Shown: positions 50,813-60,002, counted from the stretch's first letter. The stretch: DNA of 64,000 nucleotides from Brevibacterium luteolum (GCF_013004595.1 NZ_JABEMC010000002.1:1-64000); one strand, 5' to 3'. Numbers and translations are program-made. Notes: generated by a model not told the origin, from the sequence alone.

Positions 50813-51510
50813 CGCTCCTCGTCGAAGGGGTAGGGAAGGTCGGGCATCCATGTCGTCCAGGCGGCCTGCAGCGATCCGTCGGCCTGCGCGATCCGCAGCG
50901 CGTCGTTGATGTCGTTCAGCAGATCTGCATGCTCGTGCGCCACGCCGATTCCCCACGGATTGCGCGTCTGCACTGTGAAGGCGACATCGAAGCTGGGGTC
51001 GGCACCGAGTGGAACGGTGACGACGTCATCGTCGACGACTGCATCGACATCGCCTTCCTTCAGAGCCGTGAGCATATCGCCGAAGACGTCAGCGCTCGCA
51101 CCGAACCGACACAGCTCGGTGCCGCTGAAAGTCCGGGCGAGCTTCTCGTTCACGCTGTCTGCTATGGCCGCGATGCGGTAACCGGTCAGGTCCTGCGCGC
51201 TGCGAGCCGGATCGCCTGCCCGCACGAGCACCGTCTCGTTGAAGACGGCATATGGCACCGAGTAGCTCAGAAGCGCCTGCCGCTCCGGTGAGATCCCCTG
51301 ACCACACAGCACGGCATCCGAATCGCCGCGCCTGACGGCGGGGATCATCTCATCCCATGGCATGCACTGCCACTCGACCTGCCGGCCGAGAGCGCGTCCG
51401 ACCAACTGTGCGACATCAGGTTCGTAACCGTGCCGTGTCCCATCCGACTGTCGCGGTCCGAACAGCGGCGGAGCATCGGAGTCGATGCAGGCCAGGCGAA
51501 GCGGCGTCAT
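50809..51510 (-). CDS. Solute-binding-protein family 3 domain, no signal peptide
   Basis: This 233-residue type-II periplasmic-binding fold has LRLACIDSDAPPLFG, YEPDVAQLVGRALG, a WDEMIPAVRRGDSDAV stretch and NPWGIGVAHEHADL. Family members normally carry a signal peptide, but this one starts directly at the first beta strand, and its ATG overlaps the glutamine synthetase-like stop (ATGA). It should therefore be cytoplasmic. It may be a soluble ligand sensor or an enzyme of the cyclohexadienyl-dehydratase kind. No ABC permease or ATPase is in the operon. Confidence 0.8.
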   Translation of the reverse strand: MTPLRLACIDSDAPPLFGPRQSDGTRHGYEPDVAQLVGRALGRQVEWQCMPWDEMIPAVRRGDSDAVLCGQGISPERQALLSYSVPYAVFNETVLVRAGDPARSAQDLTGYRIAAIADSVNEKLARTFSGTELCRFGASADVFGDMLTALKEGDVDAVVDDDVVTVPLGADPSFDVAFTVQTRNPWGIGVAHEHADLLNDINDALRIAQADGSLQAAWTTWMPDLPYPFDEER

Positions 51511-52979
51511 GGCACCGTCTCCCAGTACTGATCGCGCTCCCAGTCAGTGATCGCCCCGCAGAAGCGCGCCCATTCGTCGCACTTCAGTTCGGCATAGTGA
51601 TCCACCAGCAGGTCGGGCAGGACGGAACGGACGAAGCCGCTGCGGTCGAACAGGCTGATGGCATCACCCAACGTCGTCGGAACGCGCGTTCCGGATGCTG
51701 CCTCCCGGTCCGCTGCCTGGTCAACAGGTTCGCCAGGATCGAGTTCGCCGTCCAGACCAGCTCGGTAGGCGCCGACGATGAGGGCATGGGACAGATAGGG
51801 GTTGACTGCGGAGTCCGGGACTCGGTATTCCATCCGTCCGATCGAGGAGATCCTCACCAGGCAGCTCCGATCGTCCAGCCCCCAGTTGACAACGTCAGGG
51901 GCGAACTGCCCGACATCCCAGAAGCGCTTGTAAGAGTTCACCGTCGAGGCCATGACGCCCATCATGTCGGCGGCATTCTCGATGATTCCGCCCATGAGCT
52001 GCTTGCCGATCGGGCTGATGTGCAGCTCACGGTTTCCGCGTTCGATGAGCAGGTTGTCGTCGTTCTCCCAGACGCTCAGGTTGTGATGGCAGCCGTTGCC
52101 CATCTGTCCCACATACGGCTTCGGCATGAAGCTGGCGGTGATGCCGAGCTCCCGCCCCACCTGGCGACAGATCTGTCGGTAGGTGACGAGTCTGTCAGCC
52201 GTCAGCTCGATGCGGTCGTAGTTCCAGTTGAGCTCCAGCTGCCCGTCGTCCTCGTAGTCTCCCTGAATCATGTCAAGGCCCATTGCCTGCCCGTAGCGGA
52301 TGAGCTTCTGGTAGACGGGACGCATGATCTCCAGGTTCTCAACCTGATAAGCAGGTGAGGCGCCGTCCTTCTTGATGACTTCGAGCCCCGCGCCTTCCCA
52401 CGACATCTCGGGCTCACAGCCGGAGCGGACATGGAACCCCGTATGGTCTTCGAATTCGGCGTGCACTCTCCGCATGGCGGCTCGGCTGTCCGTCGCGAGG
52501 GGGCGGCCGCCGACACCAGGGAGATGATTGGGTTCATACGCACTGCAGAAGACTCGCGCAACGGAGGTGTCCCACGGCAGCACCGTGAAGGTCTCAGGGT
52601 CCGGCAGAGCGACGAATTCCTGTGCTCCGACTCCGCCGCCGATCAAGGCTCCTGTTCGGGTGGTCTGCAGATCAGTCATCGAGGTGCGGTGCTGAAACAC
52701 ACCCGAGCGGAATGTCTTTCTGAAGTGCACTGCCGGCACCACCTTGGCTACGACACGGGACCCCAGAGTCGGGAGCTGATAGTAGATGTACTCCACGCCG
52801 TTCGCTCTGATGATCTCCTCGATCTCTGCGAGCACGGCCGGATCCGAGTTCGCTTCGGCATGCCGATCCAGTGCTGAGTTGTCAGTCAGATCGAAGGAGC
52901 GGCGAACGAACTGCTCGTTCATCATCGCGGCGGGCGCTGACGGGCCGAACGGTTCTACGTTGCGTGTCAGGACAGTCAT
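51507..52979 (-). CDS. Glutamine synthetase-like gamma-glutamyl ligase
   Basis: This 490-residue enzyme of the glutamine synthetase fold has YIYYQLPTLGSRVVAKVVP near the start, GCEPEMSW with a metal-site Glu, GQMGNGCHHNLSVW (ATP/metal loop) and GRMEYRVPDSAVNPYL near the C-terminus. It lacks features of housekeeping GlnA such as the adenylylation loop. With a gamma-glutamyl hydrolase, permease and P450 in the same operon it most likely activates an amine as its gamma-glutamyl amide. It sits 11 bp after the reductase gene. Confidence 0.85.
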   Translation of the reverse strand: MTVLTRNVEPFGPSAPAAMMNEQFVRRSFDLTDNSALDRHAEANSDPAVLAEIEEIIRANGVEYIYYQLPTLGSRVVAKVVPAVHFRKTFRSGVFQHRTSMTDLQTTRTGALIGGGVGAQEFVALPDPETFTVLPWDTSVARVFCSAYEPNHLPGVGGRPLATDSRAAMRRVHAEFEDHTGFHVRSGCEPEMSWEGAGLEVIKKDGASPAYQVENLEIMRPVYQKLIRYGQAMGLDMIQGDYEDDGQLELNWNYDRIELTADRLVTYRQICRQVGRELGITASFMPKPYVGQMGNGCHHNLSVWENDDNLLIERGNRELHISPIGKQLMGGIIENAADMMGVMASTVNSYKRFWDVGQFAPDVVNWGLDDRSCLVRISSIGRMEYRVPDSAVNPYLSHALIVGAYRAGLDGELDPGEPVDQAADREAASGTRVPTTLGDAISLFDRSGFVRSVLPDLLVDHYAELKCDEWARFCGAITDWERDQYWETVP

Positions 52980-52990
52980 AATAGGTCATC

Positions 52991-54232
52991 TCATTTCGTT
53001 GTCAGAAGTAGTGCGTCTGCGTCTTCAAGCTGACGCCGGTAGAACAGCTGCCGCTGGGGCGGAAGGCCGACAGTGAGGACGCCGACAGTGCGGCCGTCGC
53101 GCTGATAGGCAACTGCCGATCCATCCGCAACGGCATCGATCTGTCCTTCCAGAAACTCAGTGTCAAGATCTGCGCGGATGAGTCCATAGCCCTGTATCCG
53201 GATCTCGAAGAGATCCGACCAGAACGATGGCGGCACATGGGCCGGTGCGGACTCATCGCAGACCGCCAGATCTGCCAGCAGAGATCGGGCGGCGACCTTC
53301 GCCGTATCTGTTGGTGTGGACCAGTGCTCGACACGCCGGTCCGGAATGTCGTACTTCGGGTCAGGGAAGCGGGCGATATCCCCGACTGCGACCACGTTTC
53401 GCACGCCGCGGACGCGAAGAGATTCGTCACAGTGCACACCATCGGAGAGATCGAGCCCATTGCCCTGCAGCCACTCGACGTTGGGGGCAGAACCGATCGC
53501 CTGGATGATCACGTCGGTGGGCACAGTTCTCCCGCTCGAGAGCACCGCGGCGGCCACCCGCTGCGATCCGGCGCGTTCTTCGCACTCAAGCGCAGTGACC
53601 CGCTCTCCACCGATGAACGTCACCCCTCTGCTCTCGAGCACATTGCGGAAGGCAGCCGCCAGGCGAGGACCGACAACCCTTTCGAAGGGGCCTGTCGACC
53701 CCTCGATCACAGTGACGGAGCAGCCCAGCTGAGTGGCAGATGCGGCCGCCTCGCAGCCGATGAATCCGGCTCCGATCACAGTGACGTGCGGCCGGGGCTC
53801 TCGGTGCAGGTCTTCATACAGCCCCATCGAGTCCTCGCGCGTGCGAATGACATGCAGACCGACAGCACCCTCTGCCATCTCGAGTCGCCTGGGACGCAGG
53901 CCCGTTGCGATGACGAGCCCGCTGTAGGAGATCTCCTCACCATCGGAGAGAGTGATGCTCTGACCGTCCAGGTCTGCGCTCACAACGCGGGTGCCGAGGA
54001 TCCATTCGACATCGTGGACCGACTTCTTCAGCCGGAAAGCGAGCTTCTCATCAAGCACCTCACGATCGGACGGCTCCGCCGTCAGGAGATCCTTCGACAG
54101 CGGAGGCCGGTTGTACGGCATGTGCGGTTCTGCACCGATGACGATGATCCGCTGATCCCATCCTCCTGCGCGCAGCCGCTCGACTGCGCGCAGCCCGCCG
54201 AGAGATGCTCCGACCACGACGATGGGCGCCAT
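52991..54232 (-). CDS. FAD-dependent ferredoxin reductase
   Basis: This 413-residue reductase has an FAD fold at the N-terminus (APIVVVGASLGGLRAVERLR), RPPLSKDLLT, an NAD fold HVTVIGAGFIGCEAAASATQLG and the second FAD motif VRNVVAVGDIARFPDP. It would pass electrons from NADH to the adjacent ferredoxin and on to the P450. The ATG at 54232 begins one base after the ferredoxin stop and has GGAG within the ferredoxin gene. Confidence 0.9.
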   Translation of the reverse strand: MAPIVVVGASLGGLRAVERLRAGGWDQRIIVIGAEPHMPYNRPPLSKDLLTAEPSDREVLDEKLAFRLKKSVHDVEWILGTRVVSADLDGQSITLSDGEEISYSGLVIATGLRPRRLEMAEGAVGLHVIRTREDSMGLYEDLHREPRPHVTVIGAGFIGCEAAASATQLGCSVTVIEGSTGPFERVVGPRLAAAFRNVLESRGVTFIGGERVTALECEERAGSQRVAAAVLSSGRTVPTDVIIQAIGSAPNVEWLQGNGLDLSDGVHCDESLRVRGVRNVVAVGDIARFPDPKYDIPDRRVEHWSTPTDTAKVAARSLLADLAVCDESAPAHVPPSFWSDLFEIRIQGYGLIRADLDTEFLEGQIDAVADGSAVAYQRDGRTVGVLTVGLPPQRQLFYRRQLEDADALLLTTK

Positions 54233-54233
54233 G

Positions 54234-54431
54234 TCAGTCTCCATCGGATTCCAGGAAGATCGCCTGGACTGGGCAGACATCGATGGCTTCCTCCACCTCG
54301 TCGAGCTGATCCTCGCTGAATTCCTCGGTGTACTGCAGCACTCCGTCATCGTCGAGCCGGAAGACATCCGGGGCGGCGATGGTGCACTGTCCGTGGTTCT
54401 CGCACAGGGTGCGGTCGACATTGACCTTCAT
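54234..54431 (-). CDS. [3Fe-4S]-type ferredoxin
   Basis: This 65-residue ferredoxin has the cluster-binding pattern CENHGQC followed by DVCPVQA. The position of the second Cys in 4Fe-4S ferredoxins is His here, the usual sign of a single 3Fe-4S cluster in actinobacterial P450 partners. It has an acidic surface and lies between the P450 and reductase genes. It is the direct electron donor for the P450. Confidence 0.92.
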   Translation of the reverse strand: MKVNVDRTLCENHGQCTIAAPDVFRLDDDGVLQYTEEFSEDQLDEVEEAIDVCPVQAIFLESDGD

Positions 54432-54455
54432 AGTTATTCTCCTTCTCTCTGTTGA

Positions 54456-55655
54456 TCAGCGCTTCTCGAACCTGATGGGCAGTCGAACCGGACCGGTGTT
54501 CCCCGAGTCCGGCAGCCATTCGTCAGCGCCGTTGATTCGCAGGTTCTTCATCCGACTGGCGAGCAGAGGCAGCGCTTCGGACATGTCGGCTCGTGCGACG
54601 AAGTGACCGAGGCAATGATGCATGCCGCCACCGAAGGCGTAGTGAGGCTTGTGCTCCGCCTGCAGGTCGATCTCCGGGTTCGGGAAGGCCCGCGGATCTG
54701 TGCCGGCGCTGTAGGTGAAGAGGTGAACGGTCGTCCCCTGCTCGATGGTCAGCCCCTGGAACTCGAAGTCGGTCTTCGCTTCACGCGTGACCCACGTGGT
54801 TGTCGGATTGGTGCGCATGACCTCCTCGACTGCCTTTCCGCCGAGTGACGGATCGGCAGCGAGCAGCTCCCACTGCTCGGGATTGCGGACGAAGGTCTGG
54901 ATGGCGAGTCCGAGCTGATTGCGAGTGGTGTCCATGCCGCCGAAGATGAGCAGCACCAGCGCGTTGCGCAGTTCTTCGTCCGTCAGTCGGTCCCCTCCGC
55001 GGTTGGCCTCAACGAGGCGAGTGACGAAGTCATCTCCTGGGTTGGCCTGTCGATCTGCAATGAGCTCTTCTGCGTATTCGTAGAGCTTGCCCAGTGCATC
55101 CTCGACCTGATCGATGTCCCGGTTGATGGTCACGCCGAGAGCGAGCCCGAGGGTCGATGCGAGCTTCGCGATGCGCGGCCACTCGGATTCCGGGATCCCC
55201 AGCATGATCGTCAGCACGCGAGTGGCATAGGGCTCAGCGAAGTCGGATACGAATTCGCAGTGCCCGCGTTCGATGAAGTCATCGATGAGTTCGTTGGCCA
55301 TCGCCTGGAACCTGGGTACAAGCCGTTTGATCAGCCTGGGTGAGAATGCAGGGTTCAGCAGCCTGCGGATCCGGTGATGGTCCTCCCCTTCAAGAACGAG
55401 CAGAGTCTTGGACCACCAGTCATGGAAGGCTCCACCGTGGACCCCATTGAGGTCAGGCCACTTCGCACTCCCCTGGATGAGGTTCGGACTCTTGAGCAGC
55501 TTGGAGACCTCGTCGTAGCGCAGTACCGCGATGCCATAGTTCGTCTGGGCGTACCAGCTCTGCTCCCGAGCGTCGCGCAGCTGCTCCGAATGCATGGCGA
55601 AGGTCGGCTCTGCCAGGTCGAGGTACGGGGGATCGTGCGTGAGAGCGGTCGTCAT
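54456..55655 (-). CDS. Cytochrome P450
   Basis: This 399-residue bacterial class-I P450 has the I-helix motif FGGMDTTRNQL with the acid-alcohol pair, the ExxR motif in EEVMR and the heme-binding loop YAFGGGMHHCLGHFVA. It is soluble and needs the ferredoxin and reductase encoded next. The ATG at 55655 follows AAAGGAG and overlaps the permease stop (ATGA). By context it would hydroxylate an imported amine or N-heterocycle. CYP151-type amine monooxygenases of mycobacteria have a similar gene setting, but membership needs checking. Confidence 0.92.
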   Translation of the reverse strand: MTTALTHDPPYLDLAEPTFAMHSEQLRDAREQSWYAQTNYGIAVLRYDEVSKLLKSPNLIQGSAKWPDLNGVHGGAFHDWWSKTLLVLEGEDHHRIRRLLNPAFSPRLIKRLVPRFQAMANELIDDFIERGHCEFVSDFAEPYATRVLTIMLGIPESEWPRIAKLASTLGLALGVTINRDIDQVEDALGKLYEYAEELIADRQANPGDDFVTRLVEANRGGDRLTDEELRNALVLLIFGGMDTTRNQLGLAIQTFVRNPEQWELLAADPSLGGKAVEEVMRTNPTTTWVTREAKTDFEFQGLTIEQGTTVHLFTYSAGTDPRAFPNPEIDLQAEHKPHYAFGGGMHHCLGHFVARADMSEALPLLASRMKNLRINGADEWLPDSGNTGPVRLPIRFEKR

Positions 55656-57211
55656 TGTGCTTTCTCCTTTCGGACTGCGCCGTCGGAAGCCAGCGCGGTA
55701 GGTGTCTTCTGCATTGGATCGACATGAGCATCTCCGTGCGGAGTATCGCTCTTCAGATAGGGTTTCGCCGCCAGCATGTAGATCAGACCCGCTGTCACGA
55801 CGACGACACCGGAGATGAGGACAAGATAGTTCTCGTACCACGGAGCGCCCGGGGTGCGCGGCCAGACCATGTTGATGATCCCTGTTGCGCCCCAGCCGAG
55901 CGCCAGAAGGTTGGCGGGAAGTCCCCACTTGCCGAGAGTGAACGCACCGGCTGGCTTCCACCCCTTCAGACGCGCGCGGAGGGCCGCTATCACCACCATC
56001 TGGAATCCGAGGTAGATCCCGAGAGAGGCGAAGGAGATGATGGCGGTCAGAGCGTTCGTCGATACCCGCGACCCAAGAATGATGCCGGCCGGAACGAGGC
56101 CTGCAACGAGCAGCGCGAACGGAGGCACGTGCAGTCGATCGGAGAATCGTCCGAGGAGGCCGCTGAGCGGCAGCATGTGGTCACGAGCAAGGGAGTATCC
56201 CAGCCGGCTTGCTGCGGCCTGCAGGCTGAGGACGCAGGAGGCGAACGAAATGAGGACCACGAGAAGAACGATGCGGTAGCCGATCGGCCCGAACGCACTC
56301 AGGAGTGCGGCTCCTACGGGATCTGCCACATCACCGCGCACGACTGCGGCGATATCAGGTGTGGCGAGAATGAGGGACAGGCAGACGAACGTTGCGGCAG
56401 CTCCACCGACGTAGATCGTCATGCGCATGGCCTTGGGGATCTGCCTGCCGGGATTGGGAACCTCCTCGGCCACATCGCCGCATGCCTCGAAGCCGTAGTA
56501 CTGATAGACACCGATGAGACCGGCAGCAGCGAAGGCAGCGAAGTAGTTCCCGCCGAAGTTGTCAGCCGAACCGAATCCGTTGAACAGGACACCCAAGTCG
56601 TTATGGCGGGCGAACACAATCAAGCCGCCCCCGACGATCAGGGCCCCGCCGAGCTCAGCTATGAGACCGATGCTCGCTGCCAGGCTCACGACCTTGGTCC
56701 CGCCGAAGTTCAGCAGGGTGGCAATGGCGATCATTCCGAGTGCACAGGTGATGGTGGTCGACGGACCGGGCTCGAAGCCGAACAGAGCACCGAGGTACAT
56801 TCCCGAGCCGTAGGCGACCGAGGCGATGGTCACGAGGAGCGAGATGAGGTAGACCCATCCATTCATCCATGCCCAGCGGCGACCCCAGAGTCGCCGCGAC
56901 CACGGGTAGACGCCGCCTGACACTGGGAAGTTGGAGACGACCTCGCCGAAGACGAGTGCGACCATCATCTGGCCTACGGCGACGATGAGCAGCGACCAGA
57001 GCATCGGAGGCCCTGCTGATGCCAGAGAGACGGCGAATAGGGAGTACACGCCGACAACCGGTGAGAGATAGGTGAAGCCGAGCGAAACATTGCCGAAAAA
57101 GCTCATCTCGCGCTTGAACTGTTTGTCGTATGAGTAGCCCAGTGACGCAAGGTGAGCAGCGTCGGCATCGTGTTGGGTTGGCGTGTTCGTCGTTGAAGCA
57201 TCCGCACGCAT
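55652..57211 (-). CDS. APC-family amino acid/amine permease
   Basis: This 519-residue permease with about 12 helices has the APC start KREMSFFGNVSLGFTYLSPV. It also has VSNFPVSGGVYPWSRRLWG, YYGFEACGDVAEEVPNPGRQIPKAM and RDHMLPLSG, all typical of the amino acid/choline/GABA permease group. It probably imports the substrate of the operon. The ATG at 57211 is chosen for its GGTGGA site. It is the first gene of the seven-gene operon. Confidence 0.9.
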   Translation of the reverse strand: MRADASTTNTPTQHDADAAHLASLGYSYDKQFKREMSFFGNVSLGFTYLSPVVGVYSLFAVSLASAGPPMLWSLLIVAVGQMMVALVFGEVVSNFPVSGGVYPWSRRLWGRRWAWMNGWVYLISLLVTIASVAYGSGMYLGALFGFEPGPSTTITCALGMIAIATLLNFGGTKVVSLAASIGLIAELGGALIVGGGLIVFARHNDLGVLFNGFGSADNFGGNYFAAFAAAGLIGVYQYYGFEACGDVAEEVPNPGRQIPKAMRMTIYVGGAAATFVCLSLILATPDIAAVVRGDVADPVGAALLSAFGPIGYRIVLLVVLISFASCVLSLQAAASRLGYSLARDHMLPLSGLLGRFSDRLHVPPFALLVAGLVPAGIILGSRVSTNALTAIISFASLGIYLGFQMVVIAALRARLKGWKPAGAFTLGKWGLPANLLALGWGATGIINMVWPRTPGAPWYENYLVLISGVVVVTAGLIYMLAAKPYLKSDTPHGDAHVDPMQKTPTALASDGAVRKEKAQ

Positions 57212-57261
57212 GGTTCCACCTTCGGTTCGCGTCACGTGCATCGACTGTGATGCACGCAACT

Positions 57262-57290
57262 ACCGTAAACCATAAAACATCCTAGTTCAA
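57262..57290 (-). promoter_or_regulatory. Promoter of the permease-P450 operon
   Basis: On the minus strand TTGAAC (57290-57285), a 17-bp spacer and TACGGT (57267-57262) lie 50 bp before the permease ATG. The spacer and flanks are AT-rich, with AAACC...GGTTT arms that could bind the GntR protein. The remaining bases 57300-57599 show no convincing gene. Confidence 0.5.
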
Positions 57291-57599
57291 AGGTTTTAAC
57301 AAAAGTTGTTCATTGTGCCTGGTCAGAGAACTGCACCGCGCTCAACCACAGCTGCCTAGCAGAGACTCCCATCAGTGCGAGGCACCATCTGGAAGTCTCC
57401 GGCTCCGCATCACGGGACTCGCTCCCAGAGTTTCGCTCCATGCCGACAGTGCTGCAGCCGCTCCCTCGCGGCACCTTCGGCGCCGACCCGGCGCTCGCGG
57501 CCTCGTGCGGCCCCGGTATCTGGCGCCCCGCTTCACGCACCGCTGAGCGCCCCGGCCACCGTGCCGGTGCGCCGACGTTCAGGCATACAGCACAGCCGG

Positions 57600-58076
57600 T
57601 CAGCTGGTGGCGGAGTCGGACTCCTGGGCGATCTGCTCGCGGGCGGCGGGGTCGGATTCGCGCAGGAACCGCTCGATGCGCTGAGCTTCCTCACCTTCGC
57701 CGATGGTCGCTGCGGCCCGGCCGAGGGCGTAGAGGGAGCGGAGGAACCCGCGGTTCATCTCATGGGAGTACGGGATCGGTCCGGCACCGCGCCAGCCGGC
57801 CTGGCGCAGGGCGTCGAGACCGCGGTGGTAGCCGACGCGGGCGTAGGCGTACGAGTCGACGGTCCGGCCTTCGTCGTAGGCCTCATCGGCGAGCACGGCC
57901 CAGGCGAGGCAGCTGGCAGGCAGGTCGGTGACGACATCGGTGGCTTCTTCGCCGGCTGCCATCCGCTCGCGTGCTTCGGCGTCGGGGTGGTCTGCGGGAA
58001 GGAAGGTCGGCTGCGGGCCGATCTGGTCGGCGGACAGGTTGCCGATGTGCGAGGGATTTCCGAGCGGCTGGTTCAT
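57600..58076 (-). CDS. DUF3151 family protein
   Basis: This 158-residue soluble helical protein of the actinobacterial DUF3151 family has LPASCLAWAVLADEAYDEGRTVDSYAYARVGYHRGLDALR and a C-terminal RGFLRSLYALGRAA. Repeated helix pairs suggest a TPR-like fold. The function is unknown. The ATG at 58076 follows GGAG. It is the last gene of the polysaccharide-export operon, 22 bp after the GDPD-like gene. Confidence 0.85.
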   Translation of the reverse strand: MNQPLGNPSHIGNLSADQIGPQPTFLPADHPDAEARERMAAGEEATDVVTDLPASCLAWAVLADEAYDEGRTVDSYAYARVGYHRGLDALRQAGWRGAGPIPYSHEMNRGFLRSLYALGRAAATIGEGEEAQRIERFLRESDPAAREQIAQESDSATS

Positions 58077-58098
58077 CACGTCTCCTGGTCTGGTCGCT

Positions 58099-58932
58099 TC
58101 AGTCGGTCTTCACGGCTGAGGGCTGGATGGTGAACGGGTTGTCGGCAAGCGCTCCGTAGGCTCCGGCCGAGGCGAGTTCGCCGAGCTGCTTCTCGGTGGC
58201 CACTCCGGTGACCCACGTCTGCACGTCGCTGCCGAACCACTCATCGAGGTTCTCAGCATCAGCCGACACCGCGGCCATCGGCGCATCAACGGCATCCGGG
58301 CTCTCCGCCTCCCCATCGAACAACGCAGTGAGCCCGGCATCGCCAGCCTGCTTGAGAACAGCAGGATCGTCGCTGCGGACGATGATCCCGTCGGTGCGAC
58401 CGGCGTCTTCGGCGGTGGTGATGACCTCGCCGATGGTGTCGGCGTCGACGGCGGGCATGAGCACGGTCGCGTTGCCGAAGTCTTCGAGGGCCTGCGCCCA
58501 TGTCAGTGTCGTGCCGGTGCGCTCGGAGTCCGTGGCGGGGGCGATCGCCGCCTCGGCGAAGGTCGCGTCGTCGGTCTCGATGACCGGCTTCTCAAGCCCG
58601 AGAGCCTTCGGCTCAGCTTCGGGGTCGGCGAGGACGAGGGTGCCGTCGGCGGTGCGGGCGAGGTCGACGGCCGGCAGGTACCCGAACTTCACGTCCTCGG
58701 CCAGCGCCTCCTTCGAGTTGGCCGGGTAGAGCGCCGAACCGCCCTGAACGGCGGCGACGACAGGGCTGTTGAGACTCGCGACGGTCAGGGACTTCGCGGG
58801 GCTGAGCATGTTGAAGGTCACGAGGCCGAGCACGGCGATGACGGCGATGCCGAGTGCGATGAACACCATCGGCGAGTTCTTGCGCTCGGGCTGTTCGGGC
58901 ACCGGCGTCCAGCCTTCGGGGGTCTTCGTCAT
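58099..58932 (-). CDS. Membrane-anchored, degenerate GDPD-like protein
   Basis: This 277-residue protein has one membrane helix (about residues 23-42, VFIALGIAVIAVLGLVTFNM) and an extracytoplasmic domain. The domain recalls glycerophosphodiester phosphodiesterase barrels: AVQGGSALYPANSKEAL and YLPAVDLARTADGTLVLADP sit where active enzymes have HRGxxxxxPENT and ExDVxxTxDGxxVxxHD. The catalytic His and Glu residues are missing, so catalysis is unlikely. Its stop region overlaps neither side of DUF3151, but its ATG overlaps the glycosyltransferase stop (ATGA). Confidence 0.68.
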   Translation of the reverse strand: MTKTPEGWTPVPEQPERKNSPMVFIALGIAVIAVLGLVTFNMLSPAKSLTVASLNSPVVAAVQGGSALYPANSKEALAEDVKFGYLPAVDLARTADGTLVLADPEAEPKALGLEKPVIETDDATFAEAAIAPATDSERTGTTLTWAQALEDFGNATVLMPAVDADTIGEVITTAEDAGRTDGIIVRSDDPAVLKQAGDAGLTALFDGEAESPDAVDAPMAAVSADAENLDEWFGSDVQTWVTGVATEKQLGELASAGAYGALADNPFTIQPSAVKTD

Positions 58933-60002
58933 GCGCGACTCCGATCGACGGTGTGCTTCGCTCCGGTGACAGTGCCGCGCAGGAATCCAGCACCCCAGCT
59001 CAGGTGCATCGTCGGCACGATCGCAGCGAACCACGCCCGCTCACCGGGCGCGCAGTCCCGGGCGCTGGCGGAAACGGCGAGGATCCCTGCCGCATAGGCG
59101 GCCACAGGCGCGAAGGTCGCCCGCCCGAGCACACGCACAGGTGCCGGGGCGCGGCGCATAGTGCCCGACGCCTCGGCGACGGCACAGACGGCGGCCGCCG
59201 CGGTTCCGAGGACGACCAGCGGGGGTGCGAAGTAGCGCGGGGAGTTCTTCGCGCCGTAGCGGCGGACGATCTCGGCGCGCCACGTGCCGGTGGCGTAGAA
59301 CTGCTGGACGACTTTGCGGTATTCGGCGCGCGGCCAGTAGGTCACCTGCAGGCGCGGGTCGAAGCGGACGCGGCCGCCGGCTTCGCGGATGCGCAGGTTG
59401 AGCTCCCAGTCCTGGCCGCGGCGCAGGGTGGTGTCGAAGCCGCCGAGGCGGTCGAAGACTTCGCGGCGGTAGATGCCGAGGTAGGCGGATTCGGCGTCCT
59501 GGGCTTCGTCGCCCGCGTGGTAGGCAGGGCCGCCGAGGCCGATGCGGGACATGTAGGCGCGGGCGACGGCCTTCTGCAGGGCTGTGCGGCCGCGGGCGAC
59601 CATGAGCCCGCCGCAGTTGGCGGCGCCGGTTTCGCGCAGCACGGCGATGCCGGTGGCGGTGTAGTCGGCGGTGAGCTCGGAGTGGGCGTCGACGCGGATG
59701 ATGACCGGGTGGCTGGTGGCCGCGACGGCGAGGTTGAGGCTCGTCGGGGTGTCGCCAGCGGGGTTGTGGACGAGGCGGATTCGCTCGTCAGCGGCGGCGA
59801 GGCGTTCGGCGATTCCCGTCGTGTCGTCAGTCGAGGGGCCGAGGGCGAGCACGATCTCCTTGGGGCCGGCGTAGTCCTGGGCGAGGATCGTGTCGACGGC
59901 TGCGGCCAAGTGCTCGGCTTCGTTGAGGACCGGCATGATGAAGGACACGCCCGGCTCGGCCGGCAGGGCTGGCAGTGACGCGGGGGCGAGGTCTGCTCTC
60001 AC
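58929..60002 (-). CDS. Family 2 glycosyltransferase (ExoA-like)
   Basis: This 357-residue GT-A enzyme has VSFIMPVLNEAEHLAAAVDTIL, the nucleotide-binding VIIRVDAHSEL with a DxH metal motif, and the acceptor-side RRGQDWELNLRIREAG. C-terminal hydrophobic helices (APVRVLGRATFAPVAAYAAGI) suggest membrane association. It would add sugars to a surface glycan. GTG at 60002 overlaps the ABC ATPase stop (GTGA). Confidence 0.88.
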   Translation of the reverse strand: MRADLAPASLPALPAEPGVSFIMPVLNEAEHLAAAVDTILAQDYAGPKEIVLALGPSTDDTTGIAERLAAADERIRLVHNPAGDTPTSLNLAVAATSHPVIIRVDAHSELTADYTATGIAVLRETGAANCGGLMVARGRTALQKAVARAYMSRIGLGGPAYHAGDEAQDAESAYLGIYRREVFDRLGGFDTTLRRGQDWELNLRIREAGGRVRFDPRLQVTYWPRAEYRKVVQQFYATGTWRAEIVRRYGAKNSPRYFAPPLVVLGTAAAAVCAVAEASGTMRRAPAPVRVLGRATFAPVAAYAAGILAVSASARDCAPGERAWFAAIVPTMHLSWGAGFLRGTVTGAKHTVDRSRA

